From: Peptococcaceae bacterium
GTDB taxonomy: Bacteria > Bacillota > Desulfitobacteriia > Desulfitobacteriales > Syntrophobotulaceae
Assembly (NCBI GenBank): GCA_012517475.1
Contig: JAAYUV010000097.1
Span: 1-62,284, forward strand
Direction of reading: 5' to 3'
DNA: 62,284 nucleotides
Below the pieces are notes generated by a model. It saw nothing but the letters and a program-made list of their open reading frames with translations. It was not told the DNA's origin and did not search any database. This document shows, piece after piece, positions 32,092-41,517 of this stretch. Position 1 is the stretch's first letter; every line of letters starts with the position of its first letter. A program made the translations under genes and the position numbers.

Positions 32092-33379
32092 AAAAATACC
32101 AGTAGCGAAGCTGAATCCGGCTACATATAATCCCCGAAAGGATCTAAAGCCCGGAGATAAAGAGTACGAAAAGCTAAAGCGTTCCATTTCCGAGTTTGGT
32201 TATGTGGAGCCTGTGATCTGGAATAAGCAGACCGGCAATGTGGTCGGCGGCCATCAAAGGCTTAAAGTATTATCTGATCTCGGTCAGACGGAAATTGACT
32301 GCGTGGTAGTCGAGCTGGATGATACACGTGAAAAAGCGCTGAACCTGGCTTTGAATAAAATTCAAGGTGACTGGGATGAGACAAAGCTGGCCGCGATTAT
32401 GGCAGAGTTTGATGCAACCAGCTTTGATGTATCAATCACCGGCTTTGATGCCGACGAGGTAGATGTGCTCTTAAACAAGTTTTACTCAAAAGAAGCGGTA
32501 CAAGACGACTTCGATGTCGATAAAGAAAAAGATGCCATCGAAGCCGTCGGTGAAACCCGAACGAAACCCGGAGACATTTGGCTATTGGGTAATCATCGCT
32601 TGCTTTGTGGCGATAGCACCAGCGAGCAGGACTTTTCCCGTCTGATGGACGGGGCTCATGCAGCATGTGCTGTGACCTCACCTCCCTATGGTGTGGGCAA
32701 GGAATATGAGAAAGCGGGTATCGAGCCTTGGTTTGACACCATGCGACCTGCAATCAAGAACATCTGTAAGCACTCGGACATTATCTGTTGGAACATTGGT
32801 GATTTATTTGCGACAGGAACGCAGTTCATTGAGCCAACGGAAATGTACAGCATCGGAATGTTCAATGACAATGGTTTTCGTCCAATTTGGATTCGCATTT
32901 GGAAAAAGCAAGGCATGAACTTCGGCAATGCTCCCTATCATCTGGTGACCAATAAGCCGGTGCAGCAGTACGAATATGTGACAGCCTTTGCCGGACAAGA
33001 GACAGAGGAATACAACGATCAGGAATATGCTTGGGTATCTGCCTTTGCCGGACACAGTTATAAATTTGTAAAGCGACTTACCAAAGAGGAACGAAAAAAG
33101 TGGGGCTATGCCGGTATCTGGGAGATTGCTACGGTACGCGCCAACAAAGAACATCCTGCCATGTTTCCGGTGGAGCTGCCTTGGCGGTGCATTAAGATGC
33201 ACTCGGACAGAGGCGGGATTGTATTGGAACCCTTCGGCGGCTGTGGTACAACCCTCATTGCCTGCGAGCAAACCGAACGCCGCTGTTATGCGATGGAGAT
33301 CTCTCCGGTGTACTGCGATTTAATCGTCAAGCGGTGGGAAACCTTTACGGGTGAAACTGCCTTAAAACTGGAGGTATAG
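32084..33379 (+). CDS. ParB-domain DNA methyltransferase, TSPPY type
   Basis: About 431 residues. The N-terminal ParB/Srx-like domain (residues about 1-100) has NPRKDLKPGD and VVGGHQRLKVL. A beta-class methyltransferase with catalytic VTSPPYGVG and the SAM loop EPFGGCGTTLIACEQTERRCYAMEIS follows. TSPPY is typical of N4-cytosine methylases, though N6-adenine cannot be excluded. No partner nuclease is present, so it is probably a solitary phage methylase that protects phage DNA. The start is TTG 32084 (or 32081), overlapping metK, with AGAGAGGCGG upstream. Confidence 0.88.
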   Translation: MIEKIPVAKLNPATYNPRKDLKPGDKEYEKLKRSISEFGYVEPVIWNKQTGNVVGGHQRLKVLSDLGQTEIDCVVVELDDTREKALNLALNKIQGDWDETKLAAIMAEFDATSFDVSITGFDADEVDVLLNKFYSKEAVQDDFDVDKEKDAIEAVGETRTKPGDIWLLGNHRLLCGDSTSEQDFSRLMDGAHAACAVTSPPYGVGKEYEKAGIEPWFDTMRPAIKNICKHSDIICWNIGDLFATGTQFIEPTEMYSIGMFNDNGFRPIWIRIWKKQGMNFGNAPYHLVTNKPVQQYEYVTAFAGQETEEYNDQEYAWVSAFAGHSYKFVKRLTKEERKKWGYAGIWEIATVRANKEHPAMFPVELPWRCIKMHSDRGGIVLEPFGGCGTTLIACEQTERRCYAMEISPVYCDLIVKRWETFTGETALKLEV

Positions 33380-33380
33380 C

Positions 33381-34622
33381 ATGGAAAACACAATGGTTAT
33401 AAAGCGCATTCCAGCCGGGCAGCTTAAAGCAGCAAAGTATAATCCGAGAAAGGATTTAAAGCCTGGGGATTCTGAATACGAAAAGCTCAAACGATCCATT
33501 CAGACCTTCGGGTATGTCGAGCCGATTCTTTGGAATCAAAGGACGGGCAATATAATCGGAGGTCACCAACGTTACAAAGTCTTGCTTGATTTAGGACATA
33601 CGGAAATTGACTGTGTTGTCGTAGACATGGACTTGGCAGATGAAAAGGCGCTCAATGTTGCGCTGAACAAGGTTTCCGGTGACTGGGACATTCCCCTTTT
33701 GACCGAGCTGTTAAAAGATATCAATGCCAGCGGCTTTGATGTATCGCTGACCGGTTTTGATGCTGCGGAGATGGATTCACTGTTTCGGGATAGCGTAATT
33801 GCAGGCGTCAAAGAAGACAGTTTTGATGAGCCTTTACCGGAAACGCCGATTTCCCGCCAAGGAGATATCTGGCTGCTGGGAAGACACAAGCTCATCTGCG
33901 GAGATAGCACAAAGCCCGACACATATACAGCCCTGATGGACGACCAACAGGCCAACCTTGTAGTGACTGATCCGCCATATAACGTGGCTTATGAAGGTAC
34001 TGCCGGTACCATCCAGAACGACAACATGGACAGCGCCAAGTTCCACGCATTTTTACTGTCAGCTTTTCGCTGTATGTATGAGAAGCTTGTAGACGGTGGA
34101 AGTATTTATGTATTCCACGCAGATCGGGAAACCGTCAACTTTCGAACCGCCTTTACCGAGGCGGGTTTTTTCTGCCATCAGACCTGTATCTGGATAAAGA
34201 ATGTGCCGGTGCTTGGCCGCTGCGTTTATCAGTATAACCACGAACCGGTGCTTATGGGCTGGAAACCGACAGCAGGACATCAGTGGTATGCAGATCGAAA
34301 GCAGCGCACCACCTGGAATTTCGACCGGCCGTCAAAGAGTAAATTTCATCCGACTATGAAACCGGTAGCTTTGGTTGCTTATCCGATCGTTAACAGCAGC
34401 GTATCCAATAGCATTGTGCTGGACCCCTTCGGCGGCAGTGGTAGCACGCTCATTGCCTGTGAGCAGACAGAACGGATTTGTCACACGATCGAGCTTGACG
34501 AAAAATACGTCGATGTGATTGTAAAGCGGTATCTGGAGTTTAAAGGCACGGATGCAGAGGTTACCCTCTTGCGTGGCGGCGAAAAAATGAGCTATGAAAA
34601 AGCGCAGAATACAGTCAAATAA
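33381..34622 (+). CDS. ParB-domain DNA methyltransferase, DPPY type
   Basis: A 413-residue paralogue of the preceding gene, with the same ParB-like N-domain (NPRKDLKPGDSEYEKLKRSI, IIGGHQRYKVL) but catalytic motif VTDPPYNVAYEG, typical of N6-adenine methylases. The SAM loop reads DPFGGSGSTLIACEQTERICHTIELD. The shared N-half and different catalytic half point to duplication followed by exchange or divergence of the methylase domain. ATG 33381 follows GGAGG. The pair probably modifies two different phage sequences. Confidence 0.9.
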   Translation: MENTMVIKRIPAGQLKAAKYNPRKDLKPGDSEYEKLKRSIQTFGYVEPILWNQRTGNIIGGHQRYKVLLDLGHTEIDCVVVDMDLADEKALNVALNKVSGDWDIPLLTELLKDINASGFDVSLTGFDAAEMDSLFRDSVIAGVKEDSFDEPLPETPISRQGDIWLLGRHKLICGDSTKPDTYTALMDDQQANLVVTDPPYNVAYEGTAGTIQNDNMDSAKFHAFLLSAFRCMYEKLVDGGSIYVFHADRETVNFRTAFTEAGFFCHQTCIWIKNVPVLGRCVYQYNHEPVLMGWKPTAGHQWYADRKQRTTWNFDRPSKSKFHPTMKPVALVAYPIVNSSVSNSIVLDPFGGSGSTLIACEQTERICHTIELDEKYVDVIVKRYLEFKGTDAEVTLLRGGEKMSYEKAQNTVK

Positions 34623-34686
34623 GTCTTGCTATATCACAGCTTTCGAGCGATATATGTACCTACCAAAAATGAAAGGTGGTACGAAT

Positions 34687-35340
34687 ATGGAAATCAATTA
34701 TAACGTTACCAGTGAGGAGCGAAAGGCTCTGATTCAGGCTCTTGGCGAGCTGTTGGAGGTAAAACCTAAATATCTTGGCGCGCCCTCCTTTTCTTATGAG
34801 CTTGGAGACATCAGCGTCGATAAACAAGGGACCGTTCTTTTTAAAGAAGATGCCAGCCAAGAAGACGTGGATAGAATCCTGGACGGTTTGCTGGAGCGCG
34901 GTTTTGAATGTGTTGTTCCGGATAGCTTTGTCATCGAGCTGCCTCGAGAAGGCATCAGCGATTTGGCAATCGAGAACCTCAAGCAAATTGTCGAAGGCAA
35001 AGCAGAGCTGATCAAAAAGGCGCTGGGGGCTGATGCTCTTGAGATTACGGTTACAGAAGACAAGATCGGCTTTCCATGGTTTAAGTGCTTACCTGCTCCA
35101 GAAGAACTCAGCGCCTATGCACGTTTTGTTGGGCATTTGGTATTGATGGCCAAAACACTCCAACGAGTCAACACAACAACAAAGACAGTGGAAAATGAAA
35201 AATATGCTTTTCGATGCTTTCTGCTTCGTTTGGGCTTTATCGGTGAAGAGTATAAGAAAACGCGCAAAGTGCTGCTAAAGAACTTAAGTGGCAGTTCGGC
35301 ATTTAAGTCCGGCGCAAAGGATAAGGAGGTGTCCGAATGA
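34687..35340 (+). CDS. Phage protein of unknown function
   Basis: A 217-residue protein (MEINYNVTSEERKALIQALGELL...) regularly found in this packaging-region position of Firmicute prophages, where it is sometimes labelled virulence-related. The middle is acidic, and the C-terminal part is basic and helical. ATG 34687 follows GAAAGGTGG; an upstream extension of the frame lacks a site. It overlaps the next gene by four bases. No domain function is evident. Confidence 0.6.
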   Translation: MEINYNVTSEERKALIQALGELLEVKPKYLGAPSFSYELGDISVDKQGTVLFKEDASQEDVDRILDGLLERGFECVVPDSFVIELPREGISDLAIENLKQIVEGKAELIKKALGADALEITVTEDKIGFPWFKCLPAPEELSAYARFVGHLVLMAKTLQRVNTTTKTVENEKYAFRCFLLRLGFIGEEYKKTRKVLLKNLSGSSAFKSGAKDKEVSE

Positions 35341-35564
35341 AGCAAATCCATCCTGGAATGCTGAAGCAGCTTCGTGATTACTATAAGCCGGGCACCCGCG
35401 TCATGCTTGTGCGCATGGACGACCCATATAGCAAGCTGCAGCCCGGCGATAGTGGTACCGTTTCTTTTATTGACGATACCGGAACTGTATTTGTGAATTG
35501 GGATAGTGGCAGTTCCTTAGGCGTAGTTTTTGGCATTGATGAGATCCGAAAAATTGAAGAATAG
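35337..35564 (+). CDS. DUF4314 small phage protein
   Basis: A 75-residue beta-rich protein with the DUF4314 pattern (PGTRVMLVRMDDPYSKLQPGDSGTVSFIDDTGTVFVNWDSG), likely an SH3-like barrel. These genes stand before TerL in many Firmicute prophages; function unknown. Start overlaps the previous stop, with AAGGAGGTG upstream. Confidence 0.75.
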   Translation: MKQIHPGMLKQLRDYYKPGTRVMLVRMDDPYSKLQPGDSGTVSFIDDTGTVFVNWDSGSSLGVVFGIDEIRKIEE

Positions 35565-35700
35565 AGCACTATAAACTACACAATTCCAAGACGTAATAAC
35601 TGTGTATTTATGCACTTTATGTAGCCGAATTGCCTTGCTACGCAAGGTTTATTCTGACCGGCAAAGACGAATAATTATCCGGGCAAACCGGCACACACAA

Positions 35701-35727
35701 AGGAGCTCCACTGAGGGTTCCTTTTTT
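35701..35727 (+). terminator. Terminator-like hairpin before TerL
   Basis: AGGAGCTC (35701-35708) can pair, with gaps, to GAGGGTTCCT, followed by TTTTTT. The rest of 35565-35753 has no gene that I can support. It may reduce readthrough into the terminase-capsid operon. Confidence 0.45.
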
Positions 35728-35753
35728 CATGTCTATTTTTGTGGAAGGAGGCG

Positions 35754-37361
35754 GTGACAATAAGAAAACTAAAGAAATACACTCCAACTCGTTTTATGGC
35801 GAAGGATTCAGTTTACAGTAAAGCCGCCGCCGACTATGCAGTCGCATTTATTCAAGCACTGCGTCATACCAGCGGTATATGGGATGGCCAGCCTTTTGAA
35901 CTTATAGATTGGCAAGAACGGATTATCCGTGATGTGTTTGGTGTTCTCAAACCGAACGGGTATCGACAGTTCAACACAGCCTTTATTGAAATACCAAAGA
36001 AGAATGGAAAGTCCGAGCTTGCTGCAGCAGTCGCCTTACTGTTGACCTGTGGTGATGGCGAGCAGCGTGCCAAGGTATACAGCTGTGCTTCTGATAAAAA
36101 TCAAGCGAAGATAGTATTTGAGGTAGCTGTGGCAATGGTGCGTAAATCACCGGCGTTAAGTAAGCGCGTGAAAATACTTGAATCTACAAAGACGCTAATA
36201 TTTACACCAACTGAGAGTACTTATCAGGTGCTTTCAGCCGACGTAGCGAATAAGCATGGTTTCAATACACATGGCGTCATTTTTGATGAGCTGCACACGC
36301 AGCCCAACAGAAAGCTATTTGATGTTATGACCAAGGGCAGCGGAGATGCTCGGATGCAACCACTGTATTTTCTGATTACCACAGCGGGAGACAATACGAA
36401 TTCTATCTGCTACGAGGTGCATCAAAAGGCACAGGATATTCTTTCTGGACGTAAGACGGATCCGACCTTTTATCCGGTGATTTACGGTATCGAAGAGACA
36501 GATGACTGGACGGATCCAAAAGTATGGAAAAAAGCAAATCCCTCTCTTGGAATTACAATCGGTATAGATAAAGTGAAAGCGGCTTGTGAAAGTGCAAAGC
36601 AAAACCCAGCAGAAGAAAACAGCTTCAGGCAGCTTCGCCTTAATCAATGGGTAAAGCAGGCTGTGCGCTGGATGCCTATGGATAAATGGGACAAATGCGC
36701 CTTTGCTGTTGATCAAAGTAGCCTCAAGGGACGTGTTTGTTATGGTGGCCTCGATCTTTCCTCTTCAACGGATATCAGCGCTTTTGTGCTGGTGTTCCCC
36801 CCGATTGATGAGGATGACAAATACATTATCCTGCCATACTTTTGGATACCAGAAGAAAACCTCGAATTGCGCGTCCGGCGTGATCACGTGAATTATGATT
36901 TGTGGGAGAAACAAGGTTTTCTTCAAACCACCGAAGGCAATGTCGTTCACTATGGCTTTATTGAGGCCTGCATTGAGCGTCTAGGTTTAGAGTATAACAT
37001 ACGTGAAATTGCCTTTGATCGCTGGGGTGCTGTTCAGATGGTGCAAAACCTTGAAGGTATGGGATTCACTGTCGTTCCCTTTGGGCAAGGCTTCAAGGAT
37101 ATGTCGCCTCCAACGAAGGAACTAATGAAGCTGACACTGGAGCAGAAAATCGCACATGGCGGGCATCCAGTACTTCGGTGGATGATGGACAACATTTTTA
37201 TTCGAACAGACCCTGCAGGCAATATCAAGCCCGATAAGGAAAAATCGACGGAGCGTATCGATGGTGCGGTTGCGACCATCATGGCTCTGGATCGAGCAAT
37301 ACGTTGTGGTAATGATACGAGCGCTTCGGTTTATGACCAGCGCGGCTTGCTTGTATTTTAA
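35754..37361 (+). CDS. Phage terminase large subunit
   Basis: About 535 residues. The N-terminal ATPase has the atypical Walker A of this family (IPKKNGKSELAAA) and Walker B VIFDELHTQPNRKLFDVM. The C-terminal RNase H-like nuclease shows GGLDLSSSTDISAF with the first catalytic Asp, and later FDRWGAVQM. It packages DNA into the prohead and cuts it. The start is placed at GTG 35754 (MTIRKLKK...); AAGGAGG lies very close, so TTG 35739 is an alternative. HK97-like phage module. Confidence 0.93.
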   Translation: MTIRKLKKYTPTRFMAKDSVYSKAAADYAVAFIQALRHTSGIWDGQPFELIDWQERIIRDVFGVLKPNGYRQFNTAFIEIPKKNGKSELAAAVALLLTCGDGEQRAKVYSCASDKNQAKIVFEVAVAMVRKSPALSKRVKILESTKTLIFTPTESTYQVLSADVANKHGFNTHGVIFDELHTQPNRKLFDVMTKGSGDARMQPLYFLITTAGDNTNSICYEVHQKAQDILSGRKTDPTFYPVIYGIEETDDWTDPKVWKKANPSLGITIGIDKVKAACESAKQNPAEENSFRQLRLNQWVKQAVRWMPMDKWDKCAFAVDQSSLKGRVCYGGLDLSSSTDISAFVLVFPPIDEDDKYIILPYFWIPEENLELRVRRDHVNYDLWEKQGFLQTTEGNVVHYGFIEACIERLGLEYNIREIAFDRWGAVQMVQNLEGMGFTVVPFGQGFKDMSPPTKELMKLTLEQKIAHGGHPVLRWMMDNIFIRTDPAGNIKPDKEKSTERIDGAVATIMALDRAIRCGNDTSASVYDQRGLLVF

Positions 37362-37379
37362 TTAAGGAGAGTGATGTCT

Positions 37380-38636
37380 ATGGGAATACTACAGGGAATA
37401 TTTAAGGCACGCGACAAGCCTAAGGACGTTCTTGGCGGCAGCCGCTACAGCTTCTTTTTCGGAAGCACTACTGCGGGAAAACCTGTCAACGAGCATACAG
37501 CTATGCAGATGACAGCGGTTTACTCCTGCGTAAGAATACTATCCGAGACGCTGGCTGGGCTACCGCTCCATGTGTACCGCTACAACGATTTAGGCGGAAA
37601 AGAGAAACACCTCGCTCACCCATTGTATAAGCTACTCCATGATGAACCAAACCCTGAGATGACTTCTTTTGCATTTCGAGAAACGCTGATGAGTCATCTT
37701 TTGTTGTGGGGAAATGCATACGCACAGATTATCCGGAATGCACGAGGCGAGGTCGTTGCACTTTATCCACTGATGCCAAACAAAATGACGGTCGATCGCG
37801 ATTCAGCAGGTCGGCTTTTTTATTTGTATCAGCGAAGCTCAGAGGATAATCCCTCCCTTGGAAAGGACAGTCATGTCTACCTTGCTCCGCCCGATGTACT
37901 GCATATCCCTGGCCTGGGTTTTGACGGGCTGGTCGGCTACTCACCTATTGCAATGGCAAAAAATGCTGTGGGACTTGCTATTGCCACCGAGGAATACGGT
38001 GCAAAGTTCTTCGCCAACGGGGCCGCACCTGGCGGCGTGCTGGAGCACCCGGGTACCATCAAGGACCCGCAGAAGATTAAGGAATCGTGGAATGCTGCCT
38101 ACCAAGGAAGTGGAAATGCGCACAGGGTAGCTGTACTTGAGGAAGGCATGAAATATCAGACTATAGGTATCTCACCCGAACAAGCGCAGTTTCTGGAAAC
38201 TCGGAAGTTTCAGATTAACGAGATTGCCCGCATATTTAGAGTTCCACCACATATGCTTGCAGATCTCGAAAAGAGCAGCTTCTCAAACATCGAACAACAG
38301 TCACTGGAGTTCGTAAAGTACACGCTTGATCCGTGGGTGGTGCGCTGGGAGCAGTCCATGTGCCGCGCCCTGCTTATGGAAAGTGAAAAGCTGAAGGTGT
38401 TCATTAAGTTCAACGTGGACGGACTGCTTCGCGGTGACTATGTAAGCCGCATGAACGGCTATGCCACAGCACGTCAGAACGGTTGGATGAGCGCTAATGA
38501 TATTCGGGAACTTGAAAACCTCGACCGAATCCCGGCGGAGCTTGGCGGTGATCTCTATCTCATCAATGGAGCGATGACTAAGTTGCAGGACGCAGGAGCG
38601 TTCGCAAATATACAAGAAACGGAGGAAACAGAATGA
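37380..38636 (+). CDS. Phage portal protein, HK97 family
   Basis: About 418 residues with portal signatures: AVYSCVRILSETLAGLPLHVYR, PDVLHIPGLGFDGLVGYSPI and FGVPPHMLADLEKSSFSNIEQQSLEFV-type text (IFRVPPHML...). It forms the dodecameric ring through which DNA enters. ATG 37380 is chosen because AAGGAGA lies nine bases upstream. The stop overlaps the protease start by four bases. Confidence 0.93.
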   Translation: MGILQGIFKARDKPKDVLGGSRYSFFFGSTTAGKPVNEHTAMQMTAVYSCVRILSETLAGLPLHVYRYNDLGGKEKHLAHPLYKLLHDEPNPEMTSFAFRETLMSHLLLWGNAYAQIIRNARGEVVALYPLMPNKMTVDRDSAGRLFYLYQRSSEDNPSLGKDSHVYLAPPDVLHIPGLGFDGLVGYSPIAMAKNAVGLAIATEEYGAKFFANGAAPGGVLEHPGTIKDPQKIKESWNAAYQGSGNAHRVAVLEEGMKYQTIGISPEQAQFLETRKFQINEIARIFRVPPHMLADLEKSSFSNIEQQSLEFVKYTLDPWVVRWEQSMCRALLMESEKLKVFIKFNVDGLLRGDYVSRMNGYATARQNGWMSANDIRELENLDRIPAELGGDLYLINGAMTKLQDAGAFANIQETEETE

Positions 38637-39355
38637 AGAAATTCTGGAACTGGGCGCGGGATGAAGACCCCGGCGTCCGAACACTTTACCTTGACGGCGT
38701 TATTGCCGAAGAGTCGTGGTTTGATGATGATGTCACCCCAAAGGCATTCAAAGCGGAGCTTACCGCCGGCGAGGGTGACATTGTTATTTGGCTCAACTCT
38801 CCCGGCGGTGACTGTGTGGCAGCAAGCCAGATATATTCCATGCTCATGGATTACAAAGGCAAGGTCACCGTCAAGATCGACGGCATCGCCGCATCGGCCG
38901 CTTCTGTAATTGCAATGGCAGGAACAACCGTATTAATGGCTCCGACAGCACTTATGATGATTCACAATCCGCTGACCGTAGCGATTGGAGACAGCGAGGA
39001 AATGCAGAAAGCCATTGCTATGCTTTCGGAGGTCAAGGAAAGCATCATCAATGCCTACGAGATCAAAACAGGTCAGTCGAGAACAAAACTTTCCCACCTT
39101 ATGGATGCGGAAACATGGCTCAATGCAAACAAAGCCATCGAGCTTGGTTTCGCAGACGGCATTCTGGAAGACGAAAAGAAACGGATACAGACTGATGACA
39201 TTACTTATGCTTTCAGCCGCAAGGCTGTCACAAACTCATTACTGGACAAGGTAAAGCCTAAAATACCCAAGCAGAAAACAGGTATACCCGTTGATGTTGC
39301 TAAAGCCACTCCTGTGGATTGGCTTCTAAAGCGGCTTTCTTTAATTCAACACTAA
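38633..39355 (+). CDS. ClpP-like head maturation protease
   Basis: A 240-residue S14-type serine protease. Catalytic Ser88 lies in GIAASAAS and His111 in MMIHNP, with the oxyanion segment LNSPGGD. It cleaves scaffold sequences of the capsid during head assembly. It overlaps portal and lies just before the capsid gene, the HK97 order. The C-terminal tail is longer than the protease core and may act as a scaffold-like extension. Confidence 0.92.
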   Translation: MKKFWNWARDEDPGVRTLYLDGVIAEESWFDDDVTPKAFKAELTAGEGDIVIWLNSPGGDCVAASQIYSMLMDYKGKVTVKIDGIAASAASVIAMAGTTVLMAPTALMMIHNPLTVAIGDSEEMQKAIAMLSEVKESIINAYEIKTGQSRTKLSHLMDAETWLNANKAIELGFADGILEDEKKRIQTDDITYAFSRKAVTNSLLDKVKPKIPKQKTGIPVDVAKATPVDWLLKRLSLIQH

Positions 39356-39375
39356 TTTTTAGGAGGAAAAATACT

Positions 39376-40584
39376 ATGAACAAAATTCTTGAACTGCGTG
39401 AGAAGCGCGCGAAAGCATGGGAAGCGGCCAAGGCTTTCCTCGATACCAAGCGCGGTGCGGACGGGCTGGTTTCCCCTGAAGATACCGCAACTTACGAAAA
39501 AATGGAAGCTGACGTGGTCGCTCTCGGGAAGGAAATCGACCGCCTTGAAAAGCAGGAGGCCCTTGATCGCGAGCTTTCTAAGCCCTTAAACGCACCCCTT
39601 ACGGGCAAACCGGCTGTTCAGGGCATGGATACCAAGACTGGCAGAGCATCCGATGAATACCGAAAAGCATTCTGGAATGCTATGCGTACACGTGCCGGTG
39701 AGGGCCTTGACCCCATCGTTAGAAACGCACTGCAGATCGGTACTGATACCGAGGGCGGATATCTTGTCCCGGATGAGTTTGAACGCACCCTTGTGGAAGC
39801 TCTCGAGGACGAGAACATTTTCCGTAGACTGGCCAATGTCATCACAACCTCTTCTGGCGACCGTAAAATTCCGGTTGTGGCGTCTAAGGGTACAGCCTCT
39901 TGGATTGATGAAGAGGGCGCAATCCCCGAAAGTGATGACAGCTTCGGGCAGGTATCCATCAGTGCGTATAAGCTTGGGACCATGATCAAGGTTTCCGAGG
40001 AGTTGCTGAACGACAGCGTATTCAACCTCGAAACCTACATTTCAAAAGAGTTTGCCAGACGCATCGGAAACAAAGAAGAGGAAGCATTCTTTACAGGTAA
40101 CGGTTCAGGTAAACCTAGCGGTATCCTTGCGGCTACTGGTGGTGCACAACTTGGTGTGACTACGGCGAGTGCAACAGCGATCACCATTGATGAGGTGCTT
40201 GATTTGTTCTACTCGCTGAAAGCACCCTACCGCAATAAGGCTGTGTTCGTCATGAACGATGCCACTGTCAAAGCGATCCGGAAGCTGAAGGACGGACAAG
40301 GGCAGTACATCTGGCAGCCTTCTTTGCAGGCCGGAACCCCTGACACCATCCTGAACCGACCGTTGTACACTTCGGCATATGTGCCCGCCATAGCTGCAAC
40401 CGCTAAGACCATAGTATTCGGGGATTTCAGCTACTATTGGGTAGCCGACCGTCAGGGACGTGTATTCAAGCGACTAAATGAGCTTTATGCCGCAACCGGT
40501 CAGGTAGGCTTTGTCGCTACCCAGCGTGTCGACGGAAAACTGATTCTGCCGGAGGCAATCAAAGTGCTCCAGCAGAAGGCATAA
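39376..40584 (+). CDS. Major capsid protein, HK97 fold
   Basis: About 402 residues. An N-terminal helical, charged delta domain (about residues 1-100) is probably removed by the preceding protease. The HK97-fold body follows (TEGGYLVPDEFERTLVEAL, SSGDRKIPVV, FTGNGSGKPSGIL). It builds the icosahedral shell. ATG 39376 follows GGAGGAAAAA. Confidence 0.95.
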   Translation: MNKILELREKRAKAWEAAKAFLDTKRGADGLVSPEDTATYEKMEADVVALGKEIDRLEKQEALDRELSKPLNAPLTGKPAVQGMDTKTGRASDEYRKAFWNAMRTRAGEGLDPIVRNALQIGTDTEGGYLVPDEFERTLVEALEDENIFRRLANVITTSSGDRKIPVVASKGTASWIDEEGAIPESDDSFGQVSISAYKLGTMIKVSEELLNDSVFNLETYISKEFARRIGNKEEEAFFTGNGSGKPSGILAATGGAQLGVTTASATAITIDEVLDLFYSLKAPYRNKAVFVMNDATVKAIRKLKDGQGQYIWQPSLQAGTPDTILNRPLYTSAYVPAIAATAKTIVFGDFSYYWVADRQGRVFKRLNELYAATGQVGFVATQRVDGKLILPEAIKVLQQKA

Positions 40585-40596
40585 CGGAGGTGCACT

Positions 40597-40824
40597 ATGA
40601 GCTATAACGCAAAGAACTACACCGAACAAGGCGGTGAAAAAACCGTCATTGGCGGCACACTTGAAATCAAAGAGGGAGCCTTGGTAACGGGGATTCCATC
40701 TCAGTTTACACCGGCTGCAAACCAGTCAGACTCAACCGCTACAACCATTGCTGGACTTGTTGTTGATTTCAATGCGCTGCTTGCAAAGCTAAAAGCTGCT
40801 GGGCTTATGGCGGCAGACAGTTAG
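40597..40824 (+). CDS. Head fibre/decoration protein
   Basis: A 75-residue protein (GGEKTVIGGTLEIKEGALVTG..., then TIAGLVVDFNALLAKLKAAGLM) matching the short head fibre type found after capsid genes in Firmicute siphophages. The ATG follows ACGGAGG. It would sit on the outside of the capsid. Confidence 0.7.
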   Translation: MSYNAKNYTEQGGEKTVIGGTLEIKEGALVTGIPSQFTPAANQSDSTATTIAGLVVDFNALLAKLKAAGLMAADS

Positions 40825-40848
40825 GAATAAGGAAAGGATGGTGACGGT

Positions 40849-41157
40849 ATGACACTGCTTGAAAAGGTCAAGGCTAACCTCATCCTTGAGCACTCGGCGG
40901 ACGATGGACTCCTGCAGCTGTACATCACCGCCGCTGTCAGGTATGCCGAGAGCTATCAGCACTTGACTGAAAACTTCTACGCTGATAACCCGATGCCGCC
41001 AACAACTGAACAAGCCGTAATTATGCTGTCGTCCCATTTTTATGAATCAAGGGACGGCAGCACAGGCGGCTTTTTTGCCGACAATGTGCAGGCCGGACAG
41101 CAGGTGTGGAATACGGTCAATCTTCTTTTAAGGCTTGATCGGGATTGGAAGGTGTAA
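40849..41157 (+). CDS. Head-tail connector, gp6-like
   Basis: A 102-residue helical protein of the phage connector family (LLQLYITAAVRYAESYQH, PPTTEQAVIMLSSHFYESRDGS). It binds below the portal ring. The position after capsid and before the head-closure gene is canonical. Confidence 0.82.
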   Translation: MTLLEKVKANLILEHSADDGLLQLYITAAVRYAESYQHLTENFYADNPMPPTTEQAVIMLSSHFYESRDGSTGGFFADNVQAGQQVWNTVNLLLRLDRDWKV

Positions 41158-41190
41158 ATATGAGTTTTCTTGTAGAGAGGGGTGGTGTGT

Positions 41191-41517
41191 GTGAGTATTG
41201 GTGAAATGAGACATCGCATCACTATCCAAAGGATAACACCAACGATCAATGAAAACGGTTTTGAAAGTGAAATCTCTCAGGATTTCAAAACTGTATGTGC
41301 ATCAGTGAAAAAGCTTCATGGTAAAGAATACTTTGCTGCTAAAGCTGTCCAGGCAGAAAATACAGTGAAATTTACCATTCGATACATTGCTGGAATTGAT
41401 CAGACTATGAAAATTCTGTTTCAAGGGAAAGCCTACAACATTACCTCCATTGACAACATCAAATATAAGAAGCGATATATCGAGATTCAAGCCATGGAGG
41501 TGGTGACAGATGGCTAA
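41191..41517 (+). CDS. Head closure/adaptor protein
   Basis: About 108 residues (GEMRHRITIQRITPTINENGF..., then YFAAKAVQAENTVKFTIRYIAGI), the beta-barrel head-tail joining family related to SPP1 gp16. Several GTGs precede; GTG 41191 is best spaced from GAGAGGGG. It seals the DNA-filled head. The stop overlaps the next start. Confidence 0.82.
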   Translation: MSIGEMRHRITIQRITPTINENGFESEISQDFKTVCASVKKLHGKEYFAAKAVQAENTVKFTIRYIAGIDQTMKILFQGKAYNITSIDNIKYKKRYIEIQAMEVVTDG

